From Picochlorum sp. 'celeri' (Eukaryota > Chlorophyta > Trebouxiophyceae): 64,000 nt of DNA. Within the stretch, counting starts at the first letter, position 1. Each line of letters begins with the position of its first letter. The position numbers and the translations under genes were made by a program. A model generated the notes under the pieces. That model saw only the letters and a list, made by a program, of their open reading frames with translations. It did not search any database and was not told the DNA's origin. The stretch is taken from contig JAACMV010000005.1 in the NCBI GenBank assembly GCA_010909725.1, forward strand, positions 930,001-994,000, in the 5' to 3' direction. This document shows, in pieces, positions 31,821 through 42,779 of this stretch.

Positions 31821-32009
31821 CGCTATTGGTATGTAAACCAGATCTTGAGATCAATTTCGAAATTGCTACTGGAGGGCACATGATCTCTCAGATCAGATGA
31901 CGCGGGCATGATGATCTGAAATCTAAACCCGTACCTCCACTCTACTTTCTAGTATTAAATTTATTCATATTCTTACTTGAGGAATTCGCGCGTGAGGAGA
32001 GGCTTCAAT

Positions 32010-33297
32010 ATGACATTTTTGCCTTCGGGTTTGTACTCGCCAACAGCACTGGCTGCCACGTTCACAGCCAAACAGGAACGGCAATCTGCTGACTCGCAGA
32101 TCCAAATTAATGCTGGTAAATCAGGACCAATGGCGTTTGCTCCTACTGAGCAAAAGATCCAGTTATACACAGGGGTACGTGCTGATTCGCGGCTGGTCTA
32201 TTCTGTCTTCCTCCAATAATGAGATCGGCTGTAGCCATCGCCTGTAATTTGATATTGAAGAGTCATGTGCTAAATCTAAGAGTAATTGAAGCACTGGCCG
32301 AGGGCTTTAGGTCAGCCATTGCTTGTGATCTTGCCCACGACAGCTCCGCCTGACACTGCGAGGTTATGTGGGTTGATCGCCGAATATTCAACGGTGTCAC
32401 GTCATGCTGATGCAGGAATACTACAAAGCCTGCGTTGTTGGAGGAATTTTGGCATGCGGTTTGACCCATACTGCTGTGACCCCGCTGGATGTGGTCAAGT
32501 GCAACATGCAGATTGATCCCAAAAACTTCCCTGGCATTGGGGCAGGGTTTTCAAGACTGGCTTCCACGCAGGGCTTGGGGGGACTTTTCAAGGGATGGGT
32601 GCCGACATTGTTGGGATACTCTGCCCAGGGGGCTGGTAAGTTTGGCCTCTATGAGTACTTCAAGAAGACATACAGCGATCTGGCTGGAGAGGAGGTGGCA
32701 GCGAGGTACCAAAACCTCATCTACCTCGCAGGTTCTGCATCTGCCGAGTTCTTTGCTGACATTGCTCTCTGTCCATTTGAAGCTGTCAAGGTCAAGGTAC
32801 AAACCGTGCCAGGATATGCCAAGGGATTCACCGACGGTTTCCCCAAGTTTGTGTCCCAGGAAGGTGTTGGAGGTCTGTTCAAGGGATTGACTCCATTGTG
32901 GGGACGCCAGATTCCGTACACCATGATGAAGTTTGGCGCGTTTGAAAATGTTGTACAGGCATTGTACAAATATGTCGTGCCAAAGCCAAAGGCTGAGTGC
33001 TCAAAGACAGAGCAGCTCGGGGTTTCTTTTGCTGCCGGTTATATTGCTGGTGTATTCTGTGCTGTTGTCTCGCATCCTGCTGATAATCTTGTTTCCAAAC
33101 TTAACGCCACCAAGGGTGTGTCTGCTGGACAAATCATCAATGAAATGGGATGGTTTGCTCTCTTCACCAGAGGTTTGCCTCTTCGTATTGTGATGATTGG
33201 TACTCTCACTGGACTCCAGTGGGGTATCTATGACGCCTACAAAGTGTATGTTGGACTCCCAACAACAGGAGCAGCCCCACCTGCAGAAAAGAAGTAA
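32010..33297 (+). CDS. Mitochondrial phosphate carrier (SLC25A3-like)
   Basis: Imports phosphate across the mitochondrial inner membrane. Exons 32010-32174 and 32416-33297 (donor GTACGT, acceptor GATGCAG) give about 348 residues. The first exon encodes an N-terminal extension. Three carrier repeats follow, with signatures PLDVVKCNMQID, CPFEAVKVKVQT and HPADNLVSKLN. The blocks CGLTHTAVTPLDVVK and GWVPTLLGYSAQGAGKFGLY are diagnostic of the phosphate carrier. The end is short and polar. Confidence 0.92.
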
Positions 33298-34510
<1,213 letters not shown>

Positions 34511-34551
34511 AGTTTATTGCAAAGGAATATATGTACTCATCATTGTTGAAC

Positions 34552-35210
34552 TTACTCATCCTCTTTGAACGGATATTGTTCGGTCCGGGACTCGATCAAC
34601 ACCAGTCGAAGCTCTGTGGATGGATCCCCCTGCAGTGCATCCTTTGAGCACTCACATTCCACCTGAATATTAATCATGTCCAAAGCGCCTTCGATAACAC
34701 CACAGATGATATTGTTGTACTGAAGTGACTGCAAATCATCGGGAAGCTGCACGAAATCCGTCAATGGATTTCCTTGAATCACAATAGTGCAAGCTGTCCC
34801 TTCCGCATTCCAATCAGAGACAGAAGCTGTTGCATTCAGAAACATTTTCATTCCAACTGTAGCTATCTTATCGGCTGTCTCCTGAAAGTTAGAACACGAA
34901 GTCGTCTTCGTCGCGGCCAAGTACTCATCAATCAGACGAGTCCCAATGTTTCTCCCCCTGCACAGCAAGTACGTGGAGGGTCAAGGTTTACGTGCGATGA
35001 ACCCCAGGACCATGCATCAATCGTACATTTTTTTCAACTGTGTGTTAACTTCACCGACATTTTCGTGGTCTGCAACGAGTTGCCTGACGATGCCACCGTA
35101 CGTGAGAGTCAAGATTTCAGAATTCTGTACGCAACCGCATCATTAGATCTGACACGTGGCAATCACACTTACAAAAGTATCAATTTAAAACGGCGTACAA
35201 TGGACTCCAT
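34552..35210 (-). CDS. TRAPP complex subunit TRAPPC3/BET3-like
   Basis: BET3 is a core subunit of the TRAPP tethering complex of the early secretory pathway. Exons proposed: 35199-35210 (only 12 nt), 35027-35124 and 34552-34957, together 171 residues. The middle exon encodes ILTLTYGGIVRQLVADHENV and EVNTQLKK, and its last two bases complete a Met codon before GRNIGTRLIDEYLA, exactly as in BET3. The 3' exon also holds FNIQVECECSKDALQGDPST-type family sequence near its end. The tiny first exon is inferred from phase and an ATG and is the weakest part. Like Rab6 next door, it serves Golgi traffic. Confidence 0.85.
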
Positions 35211-35504
35211 ATCTATGCTCTGTAGCTACAGGGACAGCTGTCTTACACACGTGTTGTCGTTTCCCTTCCCTAGACTCTCATGAGCAGTTACAATTCATTC
35301 AATCTTGCAAAAAAATTCTTTATAGTTATTATTTCTACTACACCGATGCGACCATTCGTTGTTGGTATGAGCGTAAGTCAGCTTTTCCATTCATTTATTC
35401 ATTCAGACATCCATGGCCATTCATGGATGAAGAATCGGTCATCAACCACCTGTGCCTTATGCAGTTAAGCATGTGTACATTCATTGTCCGACAATTAATG
35501 CGCT

Positions 35505-36770
35505 TTAATCTTCCGTATCCTGATTAAGTAGCTGAGATGCTAGACAGCTGGCCACGATGATGCCAGATCCAACCCAACCCATTGGCCCCCATCGCTCGTG
35601 CAGAAAGATGAAGGCGAACGCAGCACCAATCACCGGCTCCAACGTGTATATGATGGCAGCTTCTACCGACGACACATCGTTGAGCGCCACCACTTCCATG
35701 AGAAGCACGACATCAGTGGTCAGAAACCCTGTATATAGGACCTCTTTCCAGGGAATGTCCATGGACTCTGTGCTGTTGGCAAGGAGTGTTTCCAGCAGAT
35801 GAAGTGATTCCCCTGGATGCGTTACAGCTGCCGCGAGTGTACTGAGAAAAGCTGTCGTTGTCAAAACGACAGACATTAGCGCAAAAGCATTGTCTTTTCC
35901 GAGAACCCTTGACCAATGCTCGGTCCGATACATTTGAACACCGAAAGCGACAGCACTCAACCCACTCCAAATATCACCCAGGCAAGGTGGAGAAGACCCA
36001 TTCTGTTCAAGCAATGAGACTCCAACGAGGGCGGCCAAAGATGAGGCCCAAGTAACCGGTCCAACTCCTCTGCCAGACAACCCTGCCAAGAAAGGGACAA
36101 CGAGCACTGTGAACGTGGACAGGAAGGATGCCCGGGATGCATCCGTGGTGAGGAGCCCCTCGGACTGAAGCAGATACCCCATGGCGGTGTAAATTCCAAC
36201 CTCGACTCCTCCTTTAAGTACCGTCTCATTCCTGACAGCTGACAACAGGCCAGGGGCGAAGACAAGTGACGCCACCAAAAACCGCAGAGAGGCAAACAAA
36301 TACGGGTCAAAGGTTGCTCCTGCGTCTTTCACGACTACCCAGTTTGTTCCACATAAAAGCACTAGCAAATTCAGCATAACAAGACCTCTCACTCGGGAAG
36401 ACGCAACCCGTTCCCACCATTTGGGCGCCGCTGTTTGTTGTGCCACTAGAGACTGTTTGGTGTCCTGCAAGACTTTCATATCCTGTGCTGCCGAGTCTAT
36501 CAGGCCAGAAAATTCCTTTGCTATATCTTTCACAGTCTCCCGCGCCGATGAAAGGGCGAGCACGGGGGCAAACTGTCGAGCACGTCCTTGGCCGATCGCC
36601 GAACGCCGAACGAAGCCATCAGACCCATACTGGTGCTTTCCAAGCAATTTTATGTCTCCTCCAACCAAAACAACTCCCTCAGTACCCCCGGGCTTTGAGG
36701 GTTTGGTCAGACAACCCAGAGATTGTAGGGTTGCACGCGGCCTGCAGGCTGCACAGCTGTGCAGCGTCAT
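35505..36770 (-). CDS. EamA/DMT-family transporter, probably plastid envelope
   Basis: A 421-residue drug/metabolite-type transporter; the substrate is unknown. The N-terminal 120 residues lack membrane segments and are basic and Ser/Ala-rich, fitting a plastid transit region. About ten hydrophobic helices follow, beginning GLVMLNLLVLLCGTNWVVVK with the EamA block ASLRFLVASLVFAPGLLS. The second repeat has SLAALVGVSLLEQNGS, EAAIIYTLEPVIGAAFAFIF and LHERWGPMGWVGSGIIVASC, where the LEP motif is typical. Divergent from the PNPOX-like gene by 214 bp. Confidence 0.88.
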   Translation of the reverse strand: MTLHSCAACRPRATLQSLGCLTKPSKPGGTEGVVLVGGDIKLLGKHQYGSDGFVRRSAIGQGRARQFAPVLALSSARETVKDIAKEFSGLIDSAAQDMKVLQDTKQSLVAQQTAAPKWWERVASSRVRGLVMLNLLVLLCGTNWVVVKDAGATFDPYLFASLRFLVASLVFAPGLLSAVRNETVLKGGVEVGIYTAMGYLLQSEGLLTTDASRASFLSTFTVLVVPFLAGLSGRGVGPVTWASSLAALVGVSLLEQNGSSPPCLGDIWSGLSAVAFGVQMYRTEHWSRVLGKDNAFALMSVVLTTTAFLSTLAAAVTHPGESLHLLETLLANSTESMDIPWKEVLYTGFLTTDVVLLMEVVALNDVSSVEAAIIYTLEPVIGAAFAFIFLHERWGPMGWVGSGIIVASCLASQLLNQDTED

Positions 36771-36984
36771 TTCTGCCTATATCTACTCCACGTGAGACGA
36801 CTTGCTTGTAATATTTTAACACCAGTATGTAGGAATCGAGGCATCCCTTTGTAACGCATTTCTTGGTATCTCGAGATCTCAAGATGCATCGCCGTGCCTG
36901 CATGTAGAGGATCTCTTCCTGTATCTCTCTCTGGTATTCAGCAAGTGTATTCCGAATTGTTAGTATACATGTACGTACAGTAGT

Positions 36985-37767
36985 ATGTATAGATTGTGTC
37001 AAGGTGCTCGATATCTGCCATCACCGCCGCATTGCCCTACATCTGTTGGACGCACATTCCGCTTTGCTGCCATGAGTCACTCAGCGCCAACTTCCTCAAG
37101 GGAGAACAGCAATCCGCCATCGGCATCAGCATCGTGGTATACAGATCTTAAAATCTCCCTGAAAAAGAACGAAAAGTCCAGGGAGTCCAGGTATTTTCAA
37201 ATTGCGACCGTGGACTCGAGTGGTAAACCCTGTAATAGAACAGTCGTGTATAGGGGCTTTTTTCCCCAGGGAGGGGCTGTCAATGACAGTATCCTCACAT
37301 TCGTCACAGATCGACGGAGTGATAAAGTTGAACAGGTGGCACATTGCCCATTCGTAGAGATTGCATGGTACTTTCCAGCCACACGAGAGCAGTATCGGTT
37401 GAAAGGAGTTATCCAGGTGGTGGGAGAGGAGAGCGATCCGGACCTCGTGAAAGCGAGAGAAATATCCTGGAAGAATATGAGTGATCCGGGAAGGCAGCAA
37501 TTTTTGTGGCCCACGCCAGGTATCCCAAGGACTGGGCAGGATGAGAGCCAGTACGACACCGAGGACCACCCGCAGAAGGATGCCCCTGTGTCTCCACACT
37601 TCTGCCTGTGCTGTGTGTATGTCACGCACGTGGATCATTTGAACTTGAAAACCAACGAGAGGCGGGTGCATGCTCGCGCTGACGGTCTGGCAAACCCCAG
37701 TGACATAATAGAGAGCAGGCATGGAACAGCAGTGGCCTGGAAGCCTGCTCTCCGAGTAAATCCATAA
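36985..37767 (+). CDS. Pyridoxamine 5'-phosphate oxidase-like FMN-binding protein (Alr4036 type)
   Basis: Flavoenzymes of this fold oxidise pyridoxamine/pyridoxine phosphate in vitamin B6 salvage. The 260-residue protein has a possible short targeting region, then WYTDLKISLKKNEKSRESRY, FQIATVDSSGKPCNRTVVYR, a FMN-binding loop (VTDRRSDKVEQVAHCPFVEI), AWYFPATREQYRLKGVIQVV and a C-terminal NERRVHA. The Alr4036-type family also occurs in plants. Activity is inferred. The stop is 15 bp from that of the convergent ferredoxin-like gene. Confidence 0.85.
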   Translation: MYRLCQGARYLPSPPHCPTSVGRTFRFAAMSHSAPTSSRENSNPPSASASWYTDLKISLKKNEKSRESRYFQIATVDSSGKPCNRTVVYRGFFPQGGAVNDSILTFVTDRRSDKVEQVAHCPFVEIAWYFPATREQYRLKGVIQVVGEESDPDLVKAREISWKNMSDPGRQQFLWPTPGIPRTGQDESQYDTEDHPQKDAPVSPHFCLCCVYVTHVDHLNLKTNERRVHARADGLANPSDIIESRHGTAVAWKPALRVNP

Positions 37768-37782
37768 ATTTACATTCTCTTG

Positions 37783-38229
37783 TCATCCGTTGTATCCCCA
37801 TATAACATCTACAAATTCTGACACTTCCAGCCGCTTGTAGTCTGTGCACTTCGGCACTGGTGTGATGCAAGTCCTGACAACAACCCCGACAGAATCCTCC
37901 TTGTCATCTGTGCTGTATTTCTTGACCTCCATCTCGCACATACCGCACTGACCACTTCCACACCCAAGACTCACGCTCACCCCAGCATCTTCGGCAACTT
38001 CGCACAACAAAGAGCCAGGTTTTGCATGTGTCAGAATGTCTGATTCAACAAAATATATTTCCATCTTGTCATCATCTTCGTTTGAGGTTGCCCTGCACCG
38101 CCTTGATGGTGTTTGACCACCTATTCTCTCAGCTGGGACTTTCGCCTGAGAATGTATATCTCTATACCCTACCCATATCTTGCCGCTTCTGAACAGCCCC
38201 CTGGGGACCACGCTGCCTAGTCTGGTCAT
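37783..38229 (-). CDS. 2Fe-2S ferredoxin-like protein, probable plastid
   Basis: A 148-residue protein with a ferredoxin-type iron-sulphur loop (GCGSGQCGMCEMEV, then CITPVP), giving the four cysteines of a plant-type cluster. The start MTRLGSVVPRGLFRSGK fits a plastid transit peptide. The frame stays open upstream to 38388 through another ATG at 38379, but that longer form has a low-quality leader; 38229 is preferred. The arrangement resembles PnsB3 of the chloroplast NDH complex, but the identity is not secure. Divergent from the SR-protein gene. Confidence 0.75.
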   Translation of the reverse strand: MTRLGSVVPRGLFRSGKIWVGYRDIHSQAKVPAERIGGQTPSRRCRATSNEDDDKMEIYFVESDILTHAKPGSLLCEVAEDAGVSVSLGCGSGQCGMCEMEVKKYSTDDKEDSVGVVVRTCITPVPKCTDYKRLEVSEFVDVIWGYNG

Positions 38230-38495
38230 GGCATCCCCTTTGGCAGGTGCAGGAGAACGCTGCCTATATCTCACACTTTCTCTTGTCAAAATTTTTAAAG
38301 AACAACATAATCTAATCCAATCCAATGCTGACCAATTGTCATGAATGATTTTGGTGGAATCCTCTGCGGCAGGACCCATCCGATGCACTCCGAGTCCAGT
38401 TCATTGACGAGTACCCCCTTGATGGCGACCTGATACGGCAGGCTGGGTATCTATTAATATTTTTTAATCATAAGAATTTAGAATCTGACATCAAC

Positions 38496-39346
38496 ATGAG
38501 TGAAGGATCAGGTCCACATAGGAGTCGGTACGACACCGTGGATGGTTTTTGAATTTATTTCCTTGCCCTCCTGCTTCGATTGAATCTTTCGATGCTACCA
38601 TTGTCATTACGTATTTATGTAGGAGTAGATCGCCGCGCGAGTCTCCAAAGGCTGAGAGACTGGGGGATACGGAGCTTCGTATTCGAGGACTGACTCGAAA
38701 TGTTACAGCAGAGCACGTCAGAGAAATCATGGGTACATTTGGCCCTTTGGAGAGAGTTGACTTTGCTGTTGATGACAAGGTTCATCTTCCGCGTGGGTTT
38801 GCGGACATTTCCTACAAGAGTGAGGAGCATGGAAGGTTGGCCAAGGAGTACATGCACGAGGGACAGATAGATGGGGCTCAAGTCTCTGTGATTTACAGAA
38901 GGAATGCGGGACGAGCCAATACCAAGAAGTTGAGGTCTCGGTCTCCGATGACTAGGCGGAGAAAGAGTCCATCCCCAGTTGGCAGGAGACGGAGAATGAG
39001 TCCATCCCCAGTTGGTAGGAGACGGACAAGTTACAGTCCATCCCCAGTTGGCAGGAGACGGACAAGTTACAGTCCATCCGTATACCGCAGCGATCGGGGA
39101 CGTAAAAAGAGGTATTCGACGAGATCACCAGTTTCTAGAGGACGGAGCAGGAGTCCCAGGAGATCACGGTCATATTCTCGCTCTCCATATAGCAGCAGGA
39201 GCAGGAGTTACAGTAGCAGAAGCCCAAGGAGATCAAGGTCGTATTCTCGCTCTCCATACAGTAGCAGAAGTTATAGTAGCTACAGTAGTAGAAGTTACAG
39301 CAGCAGGAGTACGAGTAGGGGGCGAAGTCCGCCAAGGCGGCGATGA
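38496..39346 (+). CDS. RNPS1/SR45-like splicing factor (RRM plus RS domain)
   Basis: RNPS1-type proteins act in splicing and the exon-junction-associated ASAP complex. Exons 38496-38527 and 38623-39346 (donor GTACGA, acceptor TATGTAG) give 251 residues. A short N-terminal RS stretch precedes one RRM: ELRIRGLTRNVTAEHVREIM (RNP2), then RGFADISYKS (RNP1). The C-terminal 130 residues are an Arg/Ser domain, including a repeated SPSPVGRRR motif. The RRM pattern is that of RNPS1/SR45 rather than of canonical SR proteins. Stop 12 bp from the next convergent gene. Confidence 0.9.
38965..39078 (+). repeat. In-frame minisatellite in the RS domain
   Basis: A unit of 33-36 bp starting AGTCCATCCCCAGTTGG is repeated three times with few changes, plus a partial unit. 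It encodes tandem SPSPVGRRR-type blocks and keeps the reading frame, so it likely expands and contracts by slippage. Confidence 0.85.
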
Positions 39347-39358
39347 TTGATGCGTCTC

Positions 39359-40419
39359 TTAAACAAGTTTCTTAAAGAATTTCTTCATGCTGAATATATT
39401 TTCTTCCTCAACGCTTTCACTCTTCTCATCTAGATTGCTCGATCCCTCGAGCACATCGCGCTTCCACATTGTCTTGGGTATGCTCAAGTTCCTCGGCCAT
39501 ACAGCGAGTTCCACTCTTGATATTTCTGCATGGGCATATCCCAGGGAGGCGTTCATGTCGTTCACTGTATCAACATCGTTCGATCTAAAATGGCCTGAAA
39601 GCTCTGGCAAATCGTAGTTTATACTCCAGTGCACCCTCCCCTCGATACCATCCGTCACCTTGAGTTTCTTCTTGTTCTGATACCTGCCTCCAGTCACATC
39701 CCACGCTGTGGCCACCCGAAATGATACATCCTTTGCTCTCGTGATGGGGTTCACTTCTCCTTGCAGATCGAGTGCAAAGACCCACCAAGTCAACTTTCTA
39801 GATCGCAACGAAATATTCCCTGTATGGGTGACCCTCACCCGCCTCCACCATTTCTCTGCGCTGGCAGGCTTGACCTGCACAGATAATAGCAACAACGGTC
39901 ATCAAGGACATTACCAGCAGCCAATGGGACCCACACACGGACCACAAACGAAAGTACTCTGTCATTCCCTCTAGAGTTGCAACTAAAGTCCACGCCAGTG
40001 ATCAGCGAACCCTTCCTGTACAAACAGAACGTAAGCGGTCAGTCTCTGTGTAAGCCCCATACTCTCAGCACACATCTCGCCCACCTGTCCCTCAATTTCA
40101 GTGAATACTCAGGTACATAGTCCAGAGTAAAACGCTTCAGCAATTCATCCACAGTGTCGTAACTTTCGGTGTAACTGTATTCGCTCAGATGACCATCGCT
40201 GTAGGCGTCAATGTGGATGGGCATGGCTATCTTCCTCTTCAAATGAAATGAGTATTTATTCTGATTACGGTTGCCGCAACTTGATCGGATGCATGTTTCA
40301 GCCGGTCCATCATGATGATCATCATGCCATATGGAATGGCAATGGATCCATTCCTCCGGAGGAATCCACAATTTAAGATACAATTTACGCTTTTTCTTTC
40401 CGGATGATATCGCAGCCAT
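39359..40419 (-). CDS. Unidentified beta-rich protein, three exons
   Basis: Exons proposed: 40085-40419, 39937-40015 and 39359-39874, giving about 309 residues with consistent phases. The middle exon reads KGSLITGVDFSCNSRGNDRV then LSFVVR, and the next begins VKPASAEKWWRRVRVTHTG. Alternating hydrophobic strands run through the protein (VHWSINYDLPEL, AEISRVELAVWPRN), suggesting a beta sandwich. The end is acidic then basic (EEENIFSMKKFFKKLV). I do not recognise the family. The donors (GTGGGC, GTGTGG) are not of the usual type here, and the first 65 residues could include unspliced DNA, so the start is uncertain. Confidence 0.6.
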
Positions 40420-40445
40420 GGGCCAGGGTATACTTTATTTTTGAA

Positions 40446-41525
40446 ATGAAAAAAGATAGACTCCTGAGGCAGGGTAGTCGCACCAGTCCGGCAGTGTTAC
40501 GTGCCAGTATTATTTTGGCCTTGGTCGGCTTGGTGTGGACTGGGTACAGGTCCATCGAGCACGTCGCCCCAGGGTTCCTCACGATATTAAGATATCGTTC
40601 TTGTGAGCTCGAGGAGCATGCTGAATACGATGGACAGGTGGTGCGGGACGGTTCCTCTTTCAAAACCAACTCTGCACAGCAGTGCCAAGACGCGTGCAAC
40701 AAGGAGGAAGCGTGCAATGTATGGGTATGGTGCGGAGGGGCTACGGCAGATGGATGTGGCTGGGGCAGAGAATATCAAGAGTGCTGGCTGAAACACGCCT
40801 CGAGGTTGAATGCTGTCCAACCAGGTGTTCGGCAGCGCGGAGAACACGTTCCTTGGGTGTCTGGCACCTGTGTTGCTCCAGAACAGAGGGCCGCCGCAGA
40901 GAGAGAACGAACTGCAAAGCTTGATGCCGAAAAGAAGAGATTGAGCAAATTGAAAAATGACAAGCGGCTCCCTCTCGTGTGGTTCGACATTGAAATCAAG
41001 AAGAAAAGGGTAGGACGCATTGAGATGGTGTTGTTCACTGACGTTAGTCCCAGAAGCGCAGAAAACTTTAGACAGCTCGTTACCGGAGAAGCTGGAGTGG
41101 TTCCTAAGGGAAAGGAGGGCGAAGGCAAGCCTCTCCATTTTCGAGGGGCAAAATTTTATAGGATCATACACAAGTTCATTGACCAGGCCGGCATTGACGT
41201 CCCTTCTGTCTATGGTGGGGAATTCAAAGACGATGCTGGAGGTCTCAAACTCAAGCACGTACATAAGGGACTCCTGTCGATGGCAAATATGGGCCCGAAT
41301 ACGAACACTGCGCACTTTTCCATCATGATGGGGCCATCTCCCCACCTTGATGGACATTACACAATATTCGGCCAAGTCGTGCAAGGGTTCGATGTTATCG
41401 ACGCCATTAACAACCTTTCCATCGGAAAACCTGACAACACAGCTACTGCAGAAGAAGAAGTCGTCATTGTGAACTGTGGCCAGGACAGGCAAGGAACTAT
41501 CATCCCAGATTTGAATGCTCCTTGA
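40446..41525 (+). CDS. Membrane-anchored PAN-like plus cyclophilin peptidyl-prolyl isomerase
   Basis: A single-exon protein of about 359 residues. It begins with a basic stretch and one transmembrane helix (LRASIILALVGLVWTGY), suggesting a type II protein with the rest in the secretory lumen. A cysteine-rich PAN/apple-like segment follows (SAQQCQDACNKEEACNVWVW and CGWGREYQECWLKHAS), then a coiled linker. The C-terminal half is a cyclophilin: FDIEIKKKRVGRIEMVLF, the SAENFRQLVTGEAG block, FHRIIHKFIDQAG-like FYRIIHKFIDQAG, the SMANMGPNTNTAHFSIMM core and HYTIFGQVVQGFDVID. An in-frame ATG at 40404 overlaps the divergent gene, so 40446 is preferred. Confidence 0.9.
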   Translation: MKKDRLLRQGSRTSPAVLRASIILALVGLVWTGYRSIEHVAPGFLTILRYRSCELEEHAEYDGQVVRDGSSFKTNSAQQCQDACNKEEACNVWVWCGGATADGCGWGREYQECWLKHASRLNAVQPGVRQRGEHVPWVSGTCVAPEQRAAAERERTAKLDAEKKRLSKLKNDKRLPLVWFDIEIKKKRVGRIEMVLFTDVSPRSAENFRQLVTGEAGVVPKGKEGEGKPLHFRGAKFYRIIHKFIDQAGIDVPSVYGGEFKDDAGGLKLKHVHKGLLSMANMGPNTNTAHFSIMMGPSPHLDGHYTIFGQVVQGFDVIDAINNLSIGKPDNTATAEEEVVIVNCGQDRQGTIIPDLNAP

Positions 41526-41622
41526 TTATGGTGCTTGTGAATGTGAGCATCAAACAAAATAAATACAAACGTAAAATTGAAAATGAATTCGATCGTTTTA
41601 ATCAGCAGCAACATCTATGAGT

Positions 41623-42696
41623 TTATCCAGAATGCCTGGCGACCCATTTTTCGATCAGTGGATTCACCAGTTCGGGGCTTTCATCCTGGGGACAATGCCC
41701 CACTCCAGGGAGCGCCACAAATTCCTCTACGCACTCATATGTCTCAAAACTTTTGCCCCATTCAATTTTTTCCCATGGATCTGCTTCGCCCCAAAGAATA
41801 CTGACAGGAACTGGACACTGTTGAAGTTGCAGCTCTGGCAACGGGCCACTCGAGTATGATATGAAGTCGAGAAAAACATGGACTGCCCCATCCTCCAGGC
41901 CAGGCTTCAGGATAAAGTTCACTAACTCATCTGTAACAGACAATTCATCTCCATAACACTGCCGTAAGACACTTCGAACGCCTTGCTCCGTGGCAATCTG
42001 CTTGAAGAAGAGCGGGCCCAGCAACGAGGTGCGGAGTGTTTTCTGCAGCAGCTGAATGAACGGCCGGGCCAATACAGCTTGCTTTTCTGAATGCAGCATT
42101 CTCAAGCTCACATTAATCACCTGCACCGATGTCACCTTCTCAGGAGCTTTGATGGCAGTCTCCAGAGCAACAATGCCTCCTACAGAGTTGCTCGTGATGA
42201 AGACCTTTTCCTGTCCTCCAATGACTTGATCCATAAAATCGATCACCTGATCAGACCAGACGTCAAAATTATATATGCTATTGACCGGAGAATCTCGTGG
42301 ATCCGGTTTGCTGCTGAATCCATACCCGAGCAAGTCCAGAGTGAAAACTCTGTGTCTCTTGCCAAGTTCGTCAATGTTTCGTCTCCAGTGATCGCAATTT
42401 CCCCCGAAGCCGTGCACAGCTACAATCGCAGGTCCACTTGTTCCACTTTTCTGGTATCGTATGTCATATTCTCGCCACTTCCACACTCCCTCCGTGACTC
42501 CTGGGCGAATTTCTTTCTCTACCGTTGTTTCTGCCTTGCTCACAGCCTCAGGCGTTGCGGAGCCTCTAACAATGCATTTCACTTTTTTCGATGTAGAGAG
42601 TACTTTGCGAGGAAAGCTGCGACCCGCCGTTGGGCCAAGGGCGCTGCAAGCTCCAACAGAAGCGCAACCGTGCTTCTTCACCACAAGATCAAACAT
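41623..42696 (-). CDS. Plastid-type alpha/beta hydrolase
   Basis: A 357-residue hydrolase with a Ser/Arg/Lys-rich N-terminal part that looks like a transit peptide. The fold shows the oxyanion block AVHGFGGNCDHWRRNIDEL, LDLLGYGFSSKPDPRD, the nucleophile elbow SNSVGG, the acid residue in ILWGEADPWE and the histidine in PGVGHCPQDESPE. Plant relatives include the pheophytinase-like and epoxide-hydrolase-like groups, so the substrate cannot be named. It lies 83 bp from SMC6, on the same strand, and is convergent with the cyclophilin. Confidence 0.87.
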   Translation of the reverse strand: MFDLVVKKHGCASVGACSALGPTAGRSFPRKVLSTSKKVKCIVRGSATPEAVSKAETTVEKEIRPGVTEGVWKWREYDIRYQKSGTSGPAIVAVHGFGGNCDHWRRNIDELGKRHRVFTLDLLGYGFSSKPDPRDSPVNSIYNFDVWSDQVIDFMDQVIGGQEKVFITSNSVGGIVALETAIKAPEKVTSVQVINVSLRMLHSEKQAVLARPFIQLLQKTLRTSLLGPLFFKQIATEQGVRSVLRQCYGDELSVTDELVNFILKPGLEDGAVHVFLDFISYSSGPLPELQLQQCPVPVSILWGEADPWEKIEWGKSFETYECVEEFVALPGVGHCPQDESPELVNPLIEKWVARHSG

Positions 42697-42779
42697 GCAG
42701 GCTTGCTTTCAACCGAACTGCACTTCTTTCTCGAAAAGGGCCAATACGTCTGTTACAGAATTGTAATTTAAAGACATCT

